Below, one piece after another: positions 9,505-18,267 of a stretch of 64,000 bases of DNA. The position numbers and the translations under genes are program-made. The first letter of the stretch is position 1, and every line of letters begins with the position of its first letter. Origin of the DNA: DATNPH01 sp036703315 (lineage in GTDB: Bacteria; Cyanobacteriota; Cyanobacteriia; Cyanobacteriales; Coleofasciculaceae); contig DATNPH010000120.1 of the NCBI GenBank assembly GCA_036703315.1, forward strand, positions 1 to 64,000, given 5' to 3'. Below the pieces are notes generated by a model. The model was not told the DNA's origin. It saw nothing but the letters and a program-made list of their open reading frames with translations, and ran no database searches.

Positions 9505-9621
9505 GAAATAAAGGATCGAAGTATGAAGTATGAAAGATGAACTAGAACATAACTAGAATTAGCCCCTTGTCCCTCTGAGAGCTAAGTATTTTTTCATCCT
9601 TCACCCTTCACACTTCATCCT

Positions 9622-9894
9622 TTACCTGTCATCCTGCTCTTCGCCTCCTTCATCACTTTGGAAAGGATTTTGTCCAATTCCAAGTTGCTTTTTGGTACGT
9701 TTTAACTGTTTCCAAAGGTCTTTGATCTGGTTATAAGACTCTTCAGGGGAAAGCTTACCAGCCGTTTCTAGATTGCAGACGTAGCTCACTCGTTGAGCAA
9801 ACTCCTGTAAATTAGCGTTAAAAACCAGATTCTCTGGTTTAAATTGACCATGATAACGGTGGCGCGGGTATAAAAAATCAGAGCGATCTACCAT
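9622..9894 (-). CDS. Small conserved cyanobacterial protein (DUF7219-like)
   Basis: 90 residues, beginning MVDRSDFLYPRHRYHGQF and containing NANLQEFAQRVSYVCNLE and a basic helix LWKQLKRTKKQLGI. I recognise the pattern as a short cytoplasmic family conserved across cyanobacteria (DUF7219-like) with no known function. The tail is acidic (DEGGEEQDDR). A good start at 9894 is preceded on its strand by a purine-rich ribosome binding site (AAGGAGATAAC). It converges with the cyclase gene. There is no signal peptide and no membrane segment. Confidence 0.75.
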   Translation of the reverse strand: MVDRSDFLYPRHRYHGQFKPENLVFNANLQEFAQRVSYVCNLETAGKLSPEESYNQIKDLWKQLKRTKKQLGIGQNPFQSDEGGEEQDDR

Positions 9895-10590
9895 AGTTAT
9901 CTCCTTAGCTTAAAAATTCCTAACCCAAGCAAGACCTGGATAAATTACTTAATTGCCTTAATCAAATTGATTGTCGGAGTTTTCAACAGATTCCGATAGT
10001 CCTATAAGCACCAGACGCTCCTTTTTGACAAACTAGTTACAGAGCTATTTATATATTTCCGTTAAAAAGCTATCTATTCCTCAGTACTTTTACGGTATTT
10101 TTTTGAAAACTTACCCAATCGATGTTATTTTCCTGATCAAAGGTATTGCTTATTTAAAAGTAATTGTCTCCTACTTGTCAAACTCTGCCGAGGATGGCGC
10201 GGGTATTGCCTGTTACTATTGCTGTATCGCTATCCAGTTCTTCAACAGGCAGGCGTAAGTTTTAAACAATCTGAAAATTATCAAGCTTGGCGAGTCATCT
10301 AGTGATTAGCTTCTATTGTAGGGACATTAAACCCCTACTATTGACTTGAGAAGTGCGGTATATCCTATAAGGGTTTTACCGCACACATCGAATATCCCTA
10401 TTTGTAATAAGCCTCTTTGTTAGCTTATTGTTAACTTTAAATTAACCTAGGCTTAGCACAAAGCAATGGTAAATCCGTTTCAGCTGTTGAGCCAGTTGCA
10501 CTATTTGAGCCGTTCATTTAGCAATGTCTTGAGTGTATCTAGTTTTTCAGCCCAAACCACTCTACTCATTTCACGAAACAAATACGCTTT
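9895..10590. other. Intergenic region ahead of purC
   Basis: AT-rich and without a convincing gene. A perfect 8-bp inverted repeat (GTGCGGTA 10353-10360, TACCGCAC 10377-10384) may be a terminator or regulatory hairpin upstream of purC. Weak overlapping frames at 10466-10704 on both strands run into purC and look like chance. Promoters for purC and for the minus-strand small gene should lie here. Confidence 0.4.
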
Positions 10591-11337
10591 ATGTCTGTCC
10601 ATCAAAAACTCTACGAAGGTAAAGCCAAGATTCTTTATACCACTGATGACCCGGAGGTTTTGCTGACTCACTTTAAAGATGATGCTACGGCTTTTAATGC
10701 CCAAAAGCGAGGTCAGATTACTGGCAAGGGAGAGATAAACTGTGCTATCTCAACCCATTTGTTTAGGTTGCTAGAAGCCGCAGGTATTCCAACACACTTC
10801 ATTGACCGACCAGCGCCAGACCAAATGCTGGTCACAAATGTGAAAATTTTGCCACTGGAGGTGGTAGTCAGGAACATTGCTGCGGGTAGTCTCTGTCAAC
10901 AAACAGGTTTACCAGTGGGAAAGGTACTGCCGACGCCGCTAGTGGAATTCTATTTCAAGAACGACGCCCTAGGAGACCCCCTATTGACACGCGATCGCTT
11001 ATTACTTTTAGAACTGGCAACGCCTGAACAGATAACCCACCTGAGCAGCCAAGCTTTGCAAATCAACGAGATTCTCAAAGCTTTTTTCAACCAATGCGGC
11101 ATTACCCTAGTGGACTTCAAGCTAGAGTTCGGTGTAACTCACACTCAACAATTGCTACTGGCAGATGAAATTAGCCCAGATACGTGTCGGCTTTGGAACC
11201 AAGCTGAGACAGACCCCGATAAGCGAGTCATGGACAAAGACCGATTCCGTCGTGATTTGGGAAATGTAGAAGATGCCTATCAGCAAGTTCTAAAGCGAGT
11301 TTTGGCAACATCATCCCTAACCTCAAGCAAGGGTTGA
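10591..11337 (+). CDS. purC: Phosphoribosylaminoimidazole-succinocarboxamide synthase (SAICAR synthetase)
   Basis: 248 residues, the standard length. The protein joins CAIR with aspartate using ATP in purine synthesis. Seen motifs are the N-terminal LYEGKAKILYTTDDPEV, the nucleotide-site KDDATAFNAQK, the substrate signature LEVVVRNIAAGS and the C-terminal DFKLEFG and LADEISPDTCRLW. The start at 10591 (MSVHQKLYEGKAK) fits the family. It precedes the omp85-lpx cluster by 65 bases and could be co-transcribed with it. Confidence 0.97.
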   Translation: MSVHQKLYEGKAKILYTTDDPEVLLTHFKDDATAFNAQKRGQITGKGEINCAISTHLFRLLEAAGIPTHFIDRPAPDQMLVTNVKILPLEVVVRNIAAGSLCQQTGLPVGKVLPTPLVEFYFKNDALGDPLLTRDRLLLLELATPEQITHLSSQALQINEILKAFFNQCGITLVDFKLEFGVTHTQQLLLADEISPDTCRLWNQAETDPDKRVMDKDRFRRDLGNVEDAYQQVLKRVLATSSLTSSKG

Positions 11338-11402
11338 ATGTTGCAAGGGTTGAATGTTGAACGTTATAACCTTACAGCTTTCTAACCTACAACCTTCAAC
11401 TT

Positions 11403-13730
11403 GTGAGGGGCAAACTGCTAAAACTAGCAGCAGACAATGGACAATGGACAACGAACAAAAAGCTGATTGCTGACTTTGAATCAACGTGGTGTGTGGAAGT
11501 GCTAAAAGATCTCAAACAAACGCGCTTATCTCCCTTTTTAGTAGCAGTGCTTGCTGCGTCAGCCACTTTCGGTTTAGCTAAGCCAATAAGTGGGCAAACC
11601 CTTGACCAGCCGAATCTCGATACAAAACCGATAGAATCGGCAAACAGTGCCGAAGCGATGCCTACAGCAAAGACGGCTTCCGATGCTAATTCCAGTTCCA
11701 TCTCAAAGCCAGTGTATGTTAACGAAGATGCTATTCCCATAGATTTGGGGCGTGCCGCCCAATTAAGTGAAGTCAAATCAGCGACGGCAGCCAACGTGAT
11801 CGTCGAAACGAAGCCTGGGTCACAGAACCCCATCACTCAACCCCTTACTGTACAGGCTCCAGAACCAACACCTACAACACCAACACCTACAACACCAACA
11901 CCTACAAATGAAACTCAAGCTCAGCCAACTGCTGAACCCGAACCGCGAGTGCTAGTTGCCGAAGTTGTTGTGAGTGGTGCAGGTCCGCTGGAAGATAGAG
12001 TTTTTCAGGTGGTTGGCACGCGAGCAGGACGAGCAACAACTCGCTCTCAGTTGCAGGCCGATGTGAATGCAATCTTTGCAACAGGCTACTTTTCCAGTGT
12101 GAATGTACAGCCTGAAGATACTCCCTTAGGCGTCCGTGTTGCCTTTGTTGTGCAGCTTAACCCAGTGCTGCGTCAAGTATCCGTTAATACAGTGCCAGAG
12201 GGGGCTGCCAAACCGGCATTGCCACAGCAGGTGGTCGATGAAATCTTCGGCACTCAGTACGGTCAAATTCTAAACCTAAACGACCTCCAAGACGGCATCA
12301 AAAAATTAAACCAGTGGTACAAGGAAAACGGCTATGACCTGGCTCAGGTGCTTGATGCTTCACAGGTTACTGCCGATGGTAGAGTCACTCTGGTGGTCGC
12401 GGAAGGGGTAGTTGAAGATATTCGTGTACGTTTTCTTAACAAAGAGGCACAGCCAACGGATGAGAAAGGCGAGCCAGTCAGAGGTCGCACTCGTGATTTC
12501 ATCATTACGCGGGAGGTTCAATTAAGATCCGGTGATGTCTTTAATCGGCGCACAGCGGAAAGGGATTTGCGGCGAGTCTTTGGTTTAGGGATTTTTGATG
12601 ATGTGCGGCTTTCATTTGCTCCTGGACAAGACCCACGCAAAGTTGTTGTCGTCGTGGACGTGATTGAGAAAAATACTGGCTCCGTCGCCGCTGGTGCTGG
12701 TATCAGTTCTTCCAGTGGATTGTTTGGTTCTGTTAGCTATCAGGAGCAAAACCTAGGAGGCAATAATCAGACCATAGGGGGAGAAGTTCAGGTGGGTCAA
12801 CGGGAGTTACTGTTTGATGCTCGCTTTACAGACCCTTGGATTGCAGGCGACCCCTACCGTACCTCTTACACGGTCAATGCCTTCCGACGCCGATCAATCT
12901 CGCTAATCTTTGATGGCGGTCCAAGGGAAGTTTTCCTCCCCAATGGTGATCGCCCGCGTGTTTTGCGCCTAGGTGGTGGCGTTAACTTTACCCGTCCTTT
13001 GTCCAGAGATGTTTTTAGCGCCTCTGAGTGGACAGCGTCACTGGGTTTGCAGTATCAACGGGTTTCGATCCGGAATGGCGATGGCGACCTCAGCCCCGTA
13101 GATCAGCGGGGTAACAACTTGAGTTTCAGTGGTTCTGGGACAGACGACCTCTTGACCGTCCAGTTCGGTGCGGTACGCGATCGCCGCAATGATCTGCTGC
13201 GACCTACAAGCGGTTCTTTACTGCGACTGGGTGTGGAGCAGTCCGTTCCTGTGGGTGAAGGCAGCATTTTCCTCACCCGCTTGAGGGGTAGCTATAGCTA
13301 CTACATCCCCGTTCGCTTTACCAGCTTCACAAAAGGCTCGCAGACCCTTGCCTTTAACATTCAAGGGGGAACCGTTCTCGGAGACTTGCCGCCCTATGAA
13401 GCGTTTTCCCTGGGTGGCTCGAACTCGGTGCGGGGTTACGATGAGGGTGATGTTGGAGCCGGACGCAGTTTTATCCAAGCCACAGCGGAATATCGCTTCC
13501 CGATTATTTCAGTGGTGGGAGGTGCTCTATTTGTGGACTTTGCCACTGACCTAGGTTCGGGTAGTAGTGTACTAGGAGACCCGGCAGGGGTGCGAGGGAA
13601 ACCAGGAAATGGATTCGGTTACGGCATAGGCATTCGAGTACAGTCACCTCTTGGACCCATTCGCATAGACTATGGTTTTAATGACGAAGGTAGAAGCCGT
13701 ATCCACTTTGGTATTGGAGAGCGCTTTTAA
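11403..13730 (+). CDS. Omp85/BamA-family outer-membrane assembly protein
   Basis: Up to 775 residues. A signal peptide (SPFLVAVLAASATFGLA) is followed by a Pro/Thr linker (PTPTTPTPTTPTPT, encoded by a 12-bp tandem repeat at about 11865-11905), three POTRA domains (about 185-425) and a beta-barrel (about 430-775) with the barrel motif VRGYDEGDVG. It inserts beta-barrel proteins into the outer membrane; cyanobacterial members are relatives of chloroplast Toc75. The upstream GTG at 11403 puts about 30 unlikely residues before the signal peptide. GTG codons at 11493 or 11499 would place the start right before it and are better candidates, though neither has a clear ribosome binding site. The lpx genes follow directly. 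Confidence 0.92.
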   Translation: MRGKLLKLAADNGQWTTNKKLIADFESTWCVEVLKDLKQTRLSPFLVAVLAASATFGLAKPISGQTLDQPNLDTKPIESANSAEAMPTAKTASDANSSSISKPVYVNEDAIPIDLGRAAQLSEVKSATAANVIVETKPGSQNPITQPLTVQAPEPTPTTPTPTTPTPTNETQAQPTAEPEPRVLVAEVVVSGAGPLEDRVFQVVGTRAGRATTRSQLQADVNAIFATGYFSSVNVQPEDTPLGVRVAFVVQLNPVLRQVSVNTVPEGAAKPALPQQVVDEIFGTQYGQILNLNDLQDGIKKLNQWYKENGYDLAQVLDASQVTADGRVTLVVAEGVVEDIRVRFLNKEAQPTDEKGEPVRGRTRDFIITREVQLRSGDVFNRRTAERDLRRVFGLGIFDDVRLSFAPGQDPRKVVVVVDVIEKNTGSVAAGAGISSSSGLFGSVSYQEQNLGGNNQTIGGEVQVGQRELLFDARFTDPWIAGDPYRTSYTVNAFRRRSISLIFDGGPREVFLPNGDRPRVLRLGGGVNFTRPLSRDVFSASEWTASLGLQYQRVSIRNGDGDLSPVDQRGNNLSFSGSGTDDLLTVQFGAVRDRRNDLLRPTSGSLLRLGVEQSVPVGEGSIFLTRLRGSYSYYIPVRFTSFTKGSQTLAFNIQGGTVLGDLPPYEAFSLGGSNSVRGYDEGDVGAGRSFIQATAEYRFPIISVVGGALFVDFATDLGSGSSVLGDPAGVRGKPGNGFGYGIGIRVQSPLGPIRIDYGFNDEGRSRIHFGIGERF

Positions 13731-13782
13731 TCGGGTGATTGGGCACTGGTCATGGGTCATTGGTACGTCTGGCAGACGACTA

Positions 13783-13840
13783 CTGACCACTGACCACTAA
13801 CCACTGACTACCGACGACTAACTACTGAATCATTGACTAA
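13783..13840 (+). repeat. Heptamer short tandem repeat (ACCACTG type) before lpxC
   Basis: The spacer between omp85 and lpxC is built of variants of a 7-bp unit, such as GACCACT, AACCACT and GACTACC, reaching right up to the lpxC start. This is the STRR class of cyanobacterial repeats. The same unit reappears at 15335-15375 and near 24055. Confidence 0.75.
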
Positions 13841-14745
13841 TGACTAAATACACTTTGAGGGGGAGATTTGAACGCTCAGGTGTCAGCCTTCATAGCGGCA
13901 TTTATACGACGGTGCGGGTGCTGCCCGCTGCCCTTGGGGAGGGGCGCTATTTTGTTCGGGTTGACCGATCTGAAGCACCTGTCATCCCAGCGCGAGTAGA
14001 TGCTGTCCACTCGACAACACTTTCTACTGAACTCCAGGCACCGACCAAGGATTTTAACGGCGCGGTTAGTTCCACTCTTAGCGATGGAGATGCCCGTGTG
14101 CGGACAGTGGAGCACCTGTTAGCGGCGCTAGCCTGTAGTGGTGTTGATGATGCCCGAATTGAAATTGATGGACCGGAAGTCCCTCTTTTAGACGGTTCAG
14201 CACAACTTTGGGTGGAGGCGATTCACGAAGTGGGCATCGTGGCACAAGAGTGGGAGAGTGAGAGAGTGGAAGCAGTTCCTACCCTCACACCCTCACCTTT
14301 TGTCTTACAGCAGCCAGTCTGGGTGTATCAAGGGGATGCCTTTGTTGCTGCTCTGCCAGCACCAACCACCCGATTTACTTACGGGATTGACTTTGATTTA
14401 CCAGCAATTGGGAACCAATGGCATAGCTGGACACCTGAGCAGGAAAGTTTTGCGGATGCGATCGCTCCAGCTCGTACTTTTGGTTTAGCTCACCAGATTG
14501 ACTCCCTGCGACAAGCTGGTTTAATCAAAGGGGGTAGCTTAGAAAACGCCTTGGTTTGTGACGACTCTGGATGGCTGAATCCTCCTTTGAGATTTTCAAA
14601 TGAGCCAGTGCGTCATAAACTTTTAGATTTAGTAGGGGATTTAAGTTTACTCGGAATTTTTCCTGTGGCTCACTTCCTCGCCTACAAAGCTAGCCATAAT
14701 CTGCATATCCAACTCGCCAAAGCGCTGGTTCAACAAATGGGTTGA
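13840..14745 (+). CDS. lpxC: UDP-3-O-acyl-N-acetylglucosamine deacetylase
   Basis: 301 residues, the normal length. LpxC is a zinc deacetylase and the committed step of lipid A synthesis. Zinc ligands are H92 (RTVEHLLAAL), H259 and D263 (VRHKLLDLVGD); H286 (ASHNLH) is the general acid/base position. The glycine-rich GPEVPLLDGSA turn is also present. The ATG at 13840 follows the heptamer repeats and has no clear ribosome binding site, so translation may be coupled or leaderless. It lies in the order omp85-lpxC-fabZ-lpxA-lpxB, a conserved cyanobacterial arrangement. Confidence 0.96.
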   Translation: MTKYTLRGRFERSGVSLHSGIYTTVRVLPAALGEGRYFVRVDRSEAPVIPARVDAVHSTTLSTELQAPTKDFNGAVSSTLSDGDARVRTVEHLLAALACSGVDDARIEIDGPEVPLLDGSAQLWVEAIHEVGIVAQEWESERVEAVPTLTPSPFVLQQPVWVYQGDAFVAALPAPTTRFTYGIDFDLPAIGNQWHSWTPEQESFADAIAPARTFGLAHQIDSLRQAGLIKGGSLENALVCDDSGWLNPPLRFSNEPVRHKLLDLVGDLSLLGIFPVAHFLAYKASHNLHIQLAKALVQQMG

Positions 14746-14815
14746 CGATTAGAAGGTTGAACGTTGTAACCTGTAACATGCTAACCTGCAACCTGCAACC
14801 CTCCACAGCACACTC

Positions 14816-15328
14816 ATGTCTATATTGATCGACGTTAACACCCACGATGATTCGACAGAAACGACGGCTGCACCCAACAGCCAGTCATCAACTCCAACGA
14901 TTCTCACCCTTGAAGACATTCATCGAATACTGCCTCACCGCTATCCTTTCGCCTTAGTTGATCGGATCATTGAATATGTTCCGGGGAAGCGAGCCGTTGG
15001 CATCAAGAACGTCACCTTCAATGAACCCCATTTTCAAGGGCATTTTCCCGGTCGTCCCCTGATGCCTGGGGTGATGATTGTGGAAGCAATGGCTCAGGTG
15101 GGAGGCGTCGTCTTAACCCAGTTGCCAGATATGGAGGGCGGATTATTTGTATTCGCTGGTATTGACAAAGTTCGCTTCCGCCGTCCTGTAGTTCCAGGCG
15201 ATCAATTGGTGATGACAACGGAACTGTTGTCCATCAAGCGGCGTCGTTTTGGAAAGATGCAGGCTCGTGCCGTCGTGGATGGTCAGCGAGTCGCAGAAGG
15301 CGAACTGATGTTTTCTCTCGTAGACTAA
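14816..15328 (+). CDS. fabZ: 3-hydroxyacyl-ACP dehydratase
   Basis: 170 residues with a single hot-dog fold. The N-terminal 30 residues are a polar extension; the enzyme proper begins LTLEDIHRILPHRYPFALVDR. Catalytic H76 and E90 sit in FQGHFPGRPLMPGVMIVEAMAQ. FabZ dehydrates 3-hydroxyacyl-ACP in fatty acid synthesis, and its place between lpxC and lpxA links the supply of hydroxyacyl chains to lipid A. A later start trimming the polar extension is possible but the first ATG is kept. Confidence 0.96.
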   Translation: MSILIDVNTHDDSTETTAAPNSQSSTPTILTLEDIHRILPHRYPFALVDRIIEYVPGKRAVGIKNVTFNEPHFQGHFPGRPLMPGVMIVEAMAQVGGVVLTQLPDMEGGLFVFAGIDKVRFRRPVVPGDQLVMTTELLSIKRRRFGKMQARAVVDGQRVAEGELMFSLVD

Positions 15329-15334
15329 AAAATC

Positions 15335-15375
15335 ACTGGTCATTGGTCATTAGTCAGTGGTCAGTGGTCAGGAAA
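15335..15375 (+). repeat. Heptamer short tandem repeat (TTGGTCA/CAGTGGT type)
   Basis: Units GGTCATT, AGTCAGT and GGTCAGT follow one another between fabZ and lpxA. This is the complementary-strand form of the array ahead of lpxC. Confidence 0.7.
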
Positions 15376-15420
15376 TGAAAACAACTCAGGAATTAGGACT
15401 CAGGACTCAGGACGAAACAA

Positions 15421-16230
15421 TTGGCAACATTAATTCATCCCACTGCTGTTATCCACCCCGGCGCTGAACTACACCCGACAGTTAAGATTGGTGCCTATGC
15501 GGTAATTGGGGATAATGTGAAGGTTGGTCCAGAAACGACCATCGGTGCTCATGTGGTGTTAGAAGGACCAACAGAAATCGGAGCCAGGAATCAAATTTTT
15601 CCTGGAGCAGCGATTGGCTGGGAACCCCAAGACCTGAAATATGACGGTGCCCCCAGTTGGGTAAGAATTGGCGATGACAACCGAATTCGCGAGTACGTTA
15701 CCATTAACCGGGCAACGGGTGCGGGTGAGGCAACGCTAATTGGCAATGGTAATTTGCTGATGGCTTACGTCCACGTTGCCCATAATTGCGTAATTGGCGA
15801 CTCGGTAGTGATTTCCAACGCAGTGAATATGGCGGGTCACGTTCATATTGAGTCGAAGGCAACGATTGGTGGGATGGTGGGGATTCATCAATTTGTCCAC
15901 ATTGGGCGTCTAGCGATGGTAGGTGGCATGAGTCGCATTGACCGGGATGTGCCACCTTATATGCGGGTTGAGGGAAATCCGGTACGGGTGCGAACGCTCA
16001 ACTTGGTTGGACTCAAGCGTGCTGGAATGACAGCAGACCAAATAGGACAGCTCAAAAAGGCATTCCGGACTCTCTACCGTTCTGGACAAATTCTGAACCA
16101 AGCCTTAGAACATTTAGAATTACTGCCAGATAACGAACAATTGCAGCACCTACGCCGATTTTTGCAGCTGTCTCAAATGGAAGGACGACGCGGTTTAATT
16201 CCCGGTCGTCCTATCAGGCGTGAGGAATGA
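15421..16230 (+). CDS. lpxA: Acyl-ACP--UDP-N-acetylglucosamine O-acyltransferase
   Basis: 269 residues beginning MATLIHPTAVIHPGAEL from a TTG start codon; no ATG or GTG is available before the conserved N-terminus. The hexapeptide-repeat left-handed beta-helix (about 1-190) is followed by a helical C-terminus. The catalytic His lies in LMAYVHVAHNCVIGD. It transfers a 3-hydroxyacyl chain to UDP-GlcNAc, the first step of lipid A synthesis. It sits in the lpx cluster between fabZ and lpxB. Confidence 0.95.
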   Translation: MATLIHPTAVIHPGAELHPTVKIGAYAVIGDNVKVGPETTIGAHVVLEGPTEIGARNQIFPGAAIGWEPQDLKYDGAPSWVRIGDDNRIREYVTINRATGAGEATLIGNGNLLMAYVHVAHNCVIGDSVVISNAVNMAGHVHIESKATIGGMVGIHQFVHIGRLAMVGGMSRIDRDVPPYMRVEGNPVRVRTLNLVGLKRAGMTADQIGQLKKAFRTLYRSGQILNQALEHLELLPDNEQLQHLRRFLQLSQMEGRRGLIPGRPIRREE

Positions 16231-16309
16231 GTCATTAGTCAATTGTTCATAGCTAATTGCTAATTGTTCCTGGTTCATAGTTCATTGCTCATTGAAGTGT
16301 CTAATTACC

Positions 16310-16359
<50 letters not shown>

Positions 16360-17637
16360 ATGACTCAAAAAACTATCTTTATCAGCACCGGAGAGGTTTC
16401 TGGTGATTTGCAAGGGGCACTGCTGATTGACGCGTTGAAACGTCAGGCACAGGCAACAGGGTTGGATTTAGAAATTGTGGCGCTAGGGGGCGACAAAATG
16501 GCGAGGGCCGGTGCCACATTGTTGGGTAATACCACTGGTATTGGTTCTGTGGGAATTCTAGAATCTCTGCCTTTTGTGCTGCCCACTTTACAAATCCAAC
16601 GTCGTGCCAAACAGTACCTCCGCCAACATCCGCCTGACCTAGTAGTGCTGATTGACTATATGGGGCCAAATCTGAGTATTGGCAATTTTATCCGGCACAA
16701 GCTGCCCCAGGTGCCGATAATTTATTACATTGCTCCACAGGATTGGGTTTGGTCGGCGCGGTCTATTTTTCCCCGTGACACGACGACCATTGTGGAGATG
16801 ACAGACCAACTGTTGGCAATTTTTCCAGAGGAAGCCCGTTATTTTGAAAAAAAGGGAGCCTCAGTCAGTTGGGTAGGTCATCCCTTGGTAGATCGGATGC
16901 AATCGAGTCCGACACGAGAGGAAGCGCGGGCAGCGCTGGGAATAGCACCCGAACAAACCGCGATCGCTCTTGTACCAGCCTCCAGACGCCAAGAACTTAA
17001 GTACATGATGCCTATAGCCTTTGAGGCAGCAAGACAAATCCAGTCGAAATTCCTGGAAACTGGGGAATTGGGAATTGGGAATCGGGAATTGGGAATCGAC
17101 AACCAAAATCTCAAATCAGGAACTCCACTGTTTTGGATTCCTCTTTCTCTAGAAGCTTATCGACCTGCCATCGAAACAGCGATACAGGATTATGGTCTAA
17201 ATGCCAAGATTGTCGCTGGTCATACTCAAGAAGTTTTAGCCGCTGCTGATTTAGCGATTGCTAAGTCGGGTACCGTGAACTTGGAACTGGCGCTTTTGAA
17301 TGTTCCACAGGTGGTTTTCTACCGGGTTAGTGCGTTGACTTCCTTGATCGCTCGCCTTGTGAAGTTTTCTATTCCGTTCATGTCGCCGCCTAACCTAGTG
17401 GTAATGCGCTCAATTGTGCCCGAATTGCTACAAGAGCAAGCGACACCAGAAAACATTGTCAAAGAATCCTTAGAACTTCTGTTCAACCCTGCAAGGCGTC
17501 AGCAAACCTTGGCAGACTATCAGGAGATGTGTCAGTTATTAGGGGAAGTTGGGGTATGCGATCGCGCCGCTAGTGAAATCCTCCAGTTAAGCCATTCAAA
17601 AGTCAAAAGTCAAAAGTCAAAAGTCAAAAGTGTCTAA
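16360..17637 (+). CDS. lpxB: Lipid-A-disaccharide synthase with two heptamer-repeat insertions
   Basis: 425 residues, slightly longer than usual. GT19-family features are the N-terminal ISTGEVSGDLQGALLI, YIAPQDWVWSA, WVGHPLVDR and AIAKSGTVNLELAL. It condenses UDP-2,3-diacylglucosamine with lipid X. Two heptamer arrays are inside the gene and in frame. GGGAATT units at about 17063-17098 encode GELGIGNRELGID, within the linker before the C-terminal lobe. AAAAGTC units at about 17598-17631 encode the basic tail KVKSQKSKVKSV. Both lie where extra residues should be tolerated. It is the last gene of the lpx cluster, followed 88 bases later by ispF. Confidence 0.95.
   Translation: MTQKTIFISTGEVSGDLQGALLIDALKRQAQATGLDLEIVALGGDKMARAGATLLGNTTGIGSVGILESLPFVLPTLQIQRRAKQYLRQHPPDLVVLIDYMGPNLSIGNFIRHKLPQVPIIYYIAPQDWVWSARSIFPRDTTTIVEMTDQLLAIFPEEARYFEKKGASVSWVGHPLVDRMQSSPTREEARAALGIAPEQTAIALVPASRRQELKYMMPIAFEAARQIQSKFLETGELGIGNRELGIDNQNLKSGTPLFWIPLSLEAYRPAIETAIQDYGLNAKIVAGHTQEVLAAADLAIAKSGTVNLELALLNVPQVVFYRVSALTSLIARLVKFSIPFMSPPNLVVMRSIVPELLQEQATPENIVKESLELLFNPARRQQTLADYQEMCQLLGEVGVCDRAASEILQLSHSKVKSQKSKVKSV
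17063..17098 (+). repeat. GGGAATT heptamer array inside lpxB
   Basis: Five near-perfect 7-bp units (GGGAATT or GGGAATC). Because 7 is not a multiple of 3, single-unit gain or loss would shift the lpxB frame. Confidence 0.8.
17598..17631 (+). repeat. AAAAGTC heptamer array at the lpxB 3' end
   Basis: Four to five 7-bp units form the last codons of lpxB; the stop codon follows three bases after the array. Slippage here would change only the C-terminal tail. Confidence 0.8.
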
Positions 17638-17725
17638 TCCAATAAAATCTACTCTTTGAATAACCTTTAAAACGAACTTGTAGGCGCGATTAAGAATGAT
17701 TAATAGTCAAAAATAGTTAGCAACT

Positions 17726-18205
17726 ATGAATATTCGCATTGGTAATGGTTACGATATCCATCAACTGACTAAGGGACGCCGATTAATTATCGGTGGCGTC
17801 GAGATTTCTCATGAGTTCGGGTTGCTAGGTCACAGTGATGCCGACGTTCTGACGCACGCGATTATGGACGCAATGCTGGGAGCGTTGAGTCTGGGGGATA
17901 TTGGTCATTACTTCCCTCCTAGTGATCCCAAGTGGGCGGGGGCGGATAGCCTAGTTTTATTGAGTCAAGTTAATCAGCTGGTGCTCTCTGCTGGGTGGCG
18001 AATTGGCAATATTGACTCTGTAGTTGTGGCAGAGCGACCTAAGCTTAAGCCCCACATTAAAACAATGCGCGATCGCCTTAGCCAAACCTTAGAATTAAAC
18101 GCTGACCAAATCGGCATCAAGGCAACCACAAACGAAAAGTTAGGTCCAGTGGGACGAGAAGAGGGCATCGCTGCTTATGCCGTAGCCTTGTTGGTGAGCA
18201 ACTGA
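17726..18205 (+). CDS. ispF: 2-C-methyl-D-erythritol 2,4-cyclodiphosphate synthase
   Basis: 159 residues, full length. IspF forms the cyclodiphosphate in the MEP isoprenoid pathway. Metal ligands are D10 and H12 (NGYDIHQL), with the third His in LLGHSDADVLTHAIMDAMLGA. IGIKATTNEKLGPVGREEGI is the C-terminal substrate loop. It stands alone downstream of lpxB, with an ATG at 17726 preceded by an AT-rich leader. Confidence 0.97.
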   Translation: MNIRIGNGYDIHQLTKGRRLIIGGVEISHEFGLLGHSDADVLTHAIMDAMLGALSLGDIGHYFPPSDPKWAGADSLVLLSQVNQLVLSAGWRIGNIDSVVVAERPKLKPHIKTMRDRLSQTLELNADQIGIKATTNEKLGPVGREEGIAAYAVALLVSN

Positions 18206-18267
18206 AATTCGTATATAACGAACAATAGCGCAAGCTTGACGTGGGAGTGTCACTTAGGTTATGATTT

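Noticed and set aside
10466..10704. Overlapping small frames on both strands at the purC 5' end
   Set aside because: Both overlap purC or its leader and lack protein-like features.
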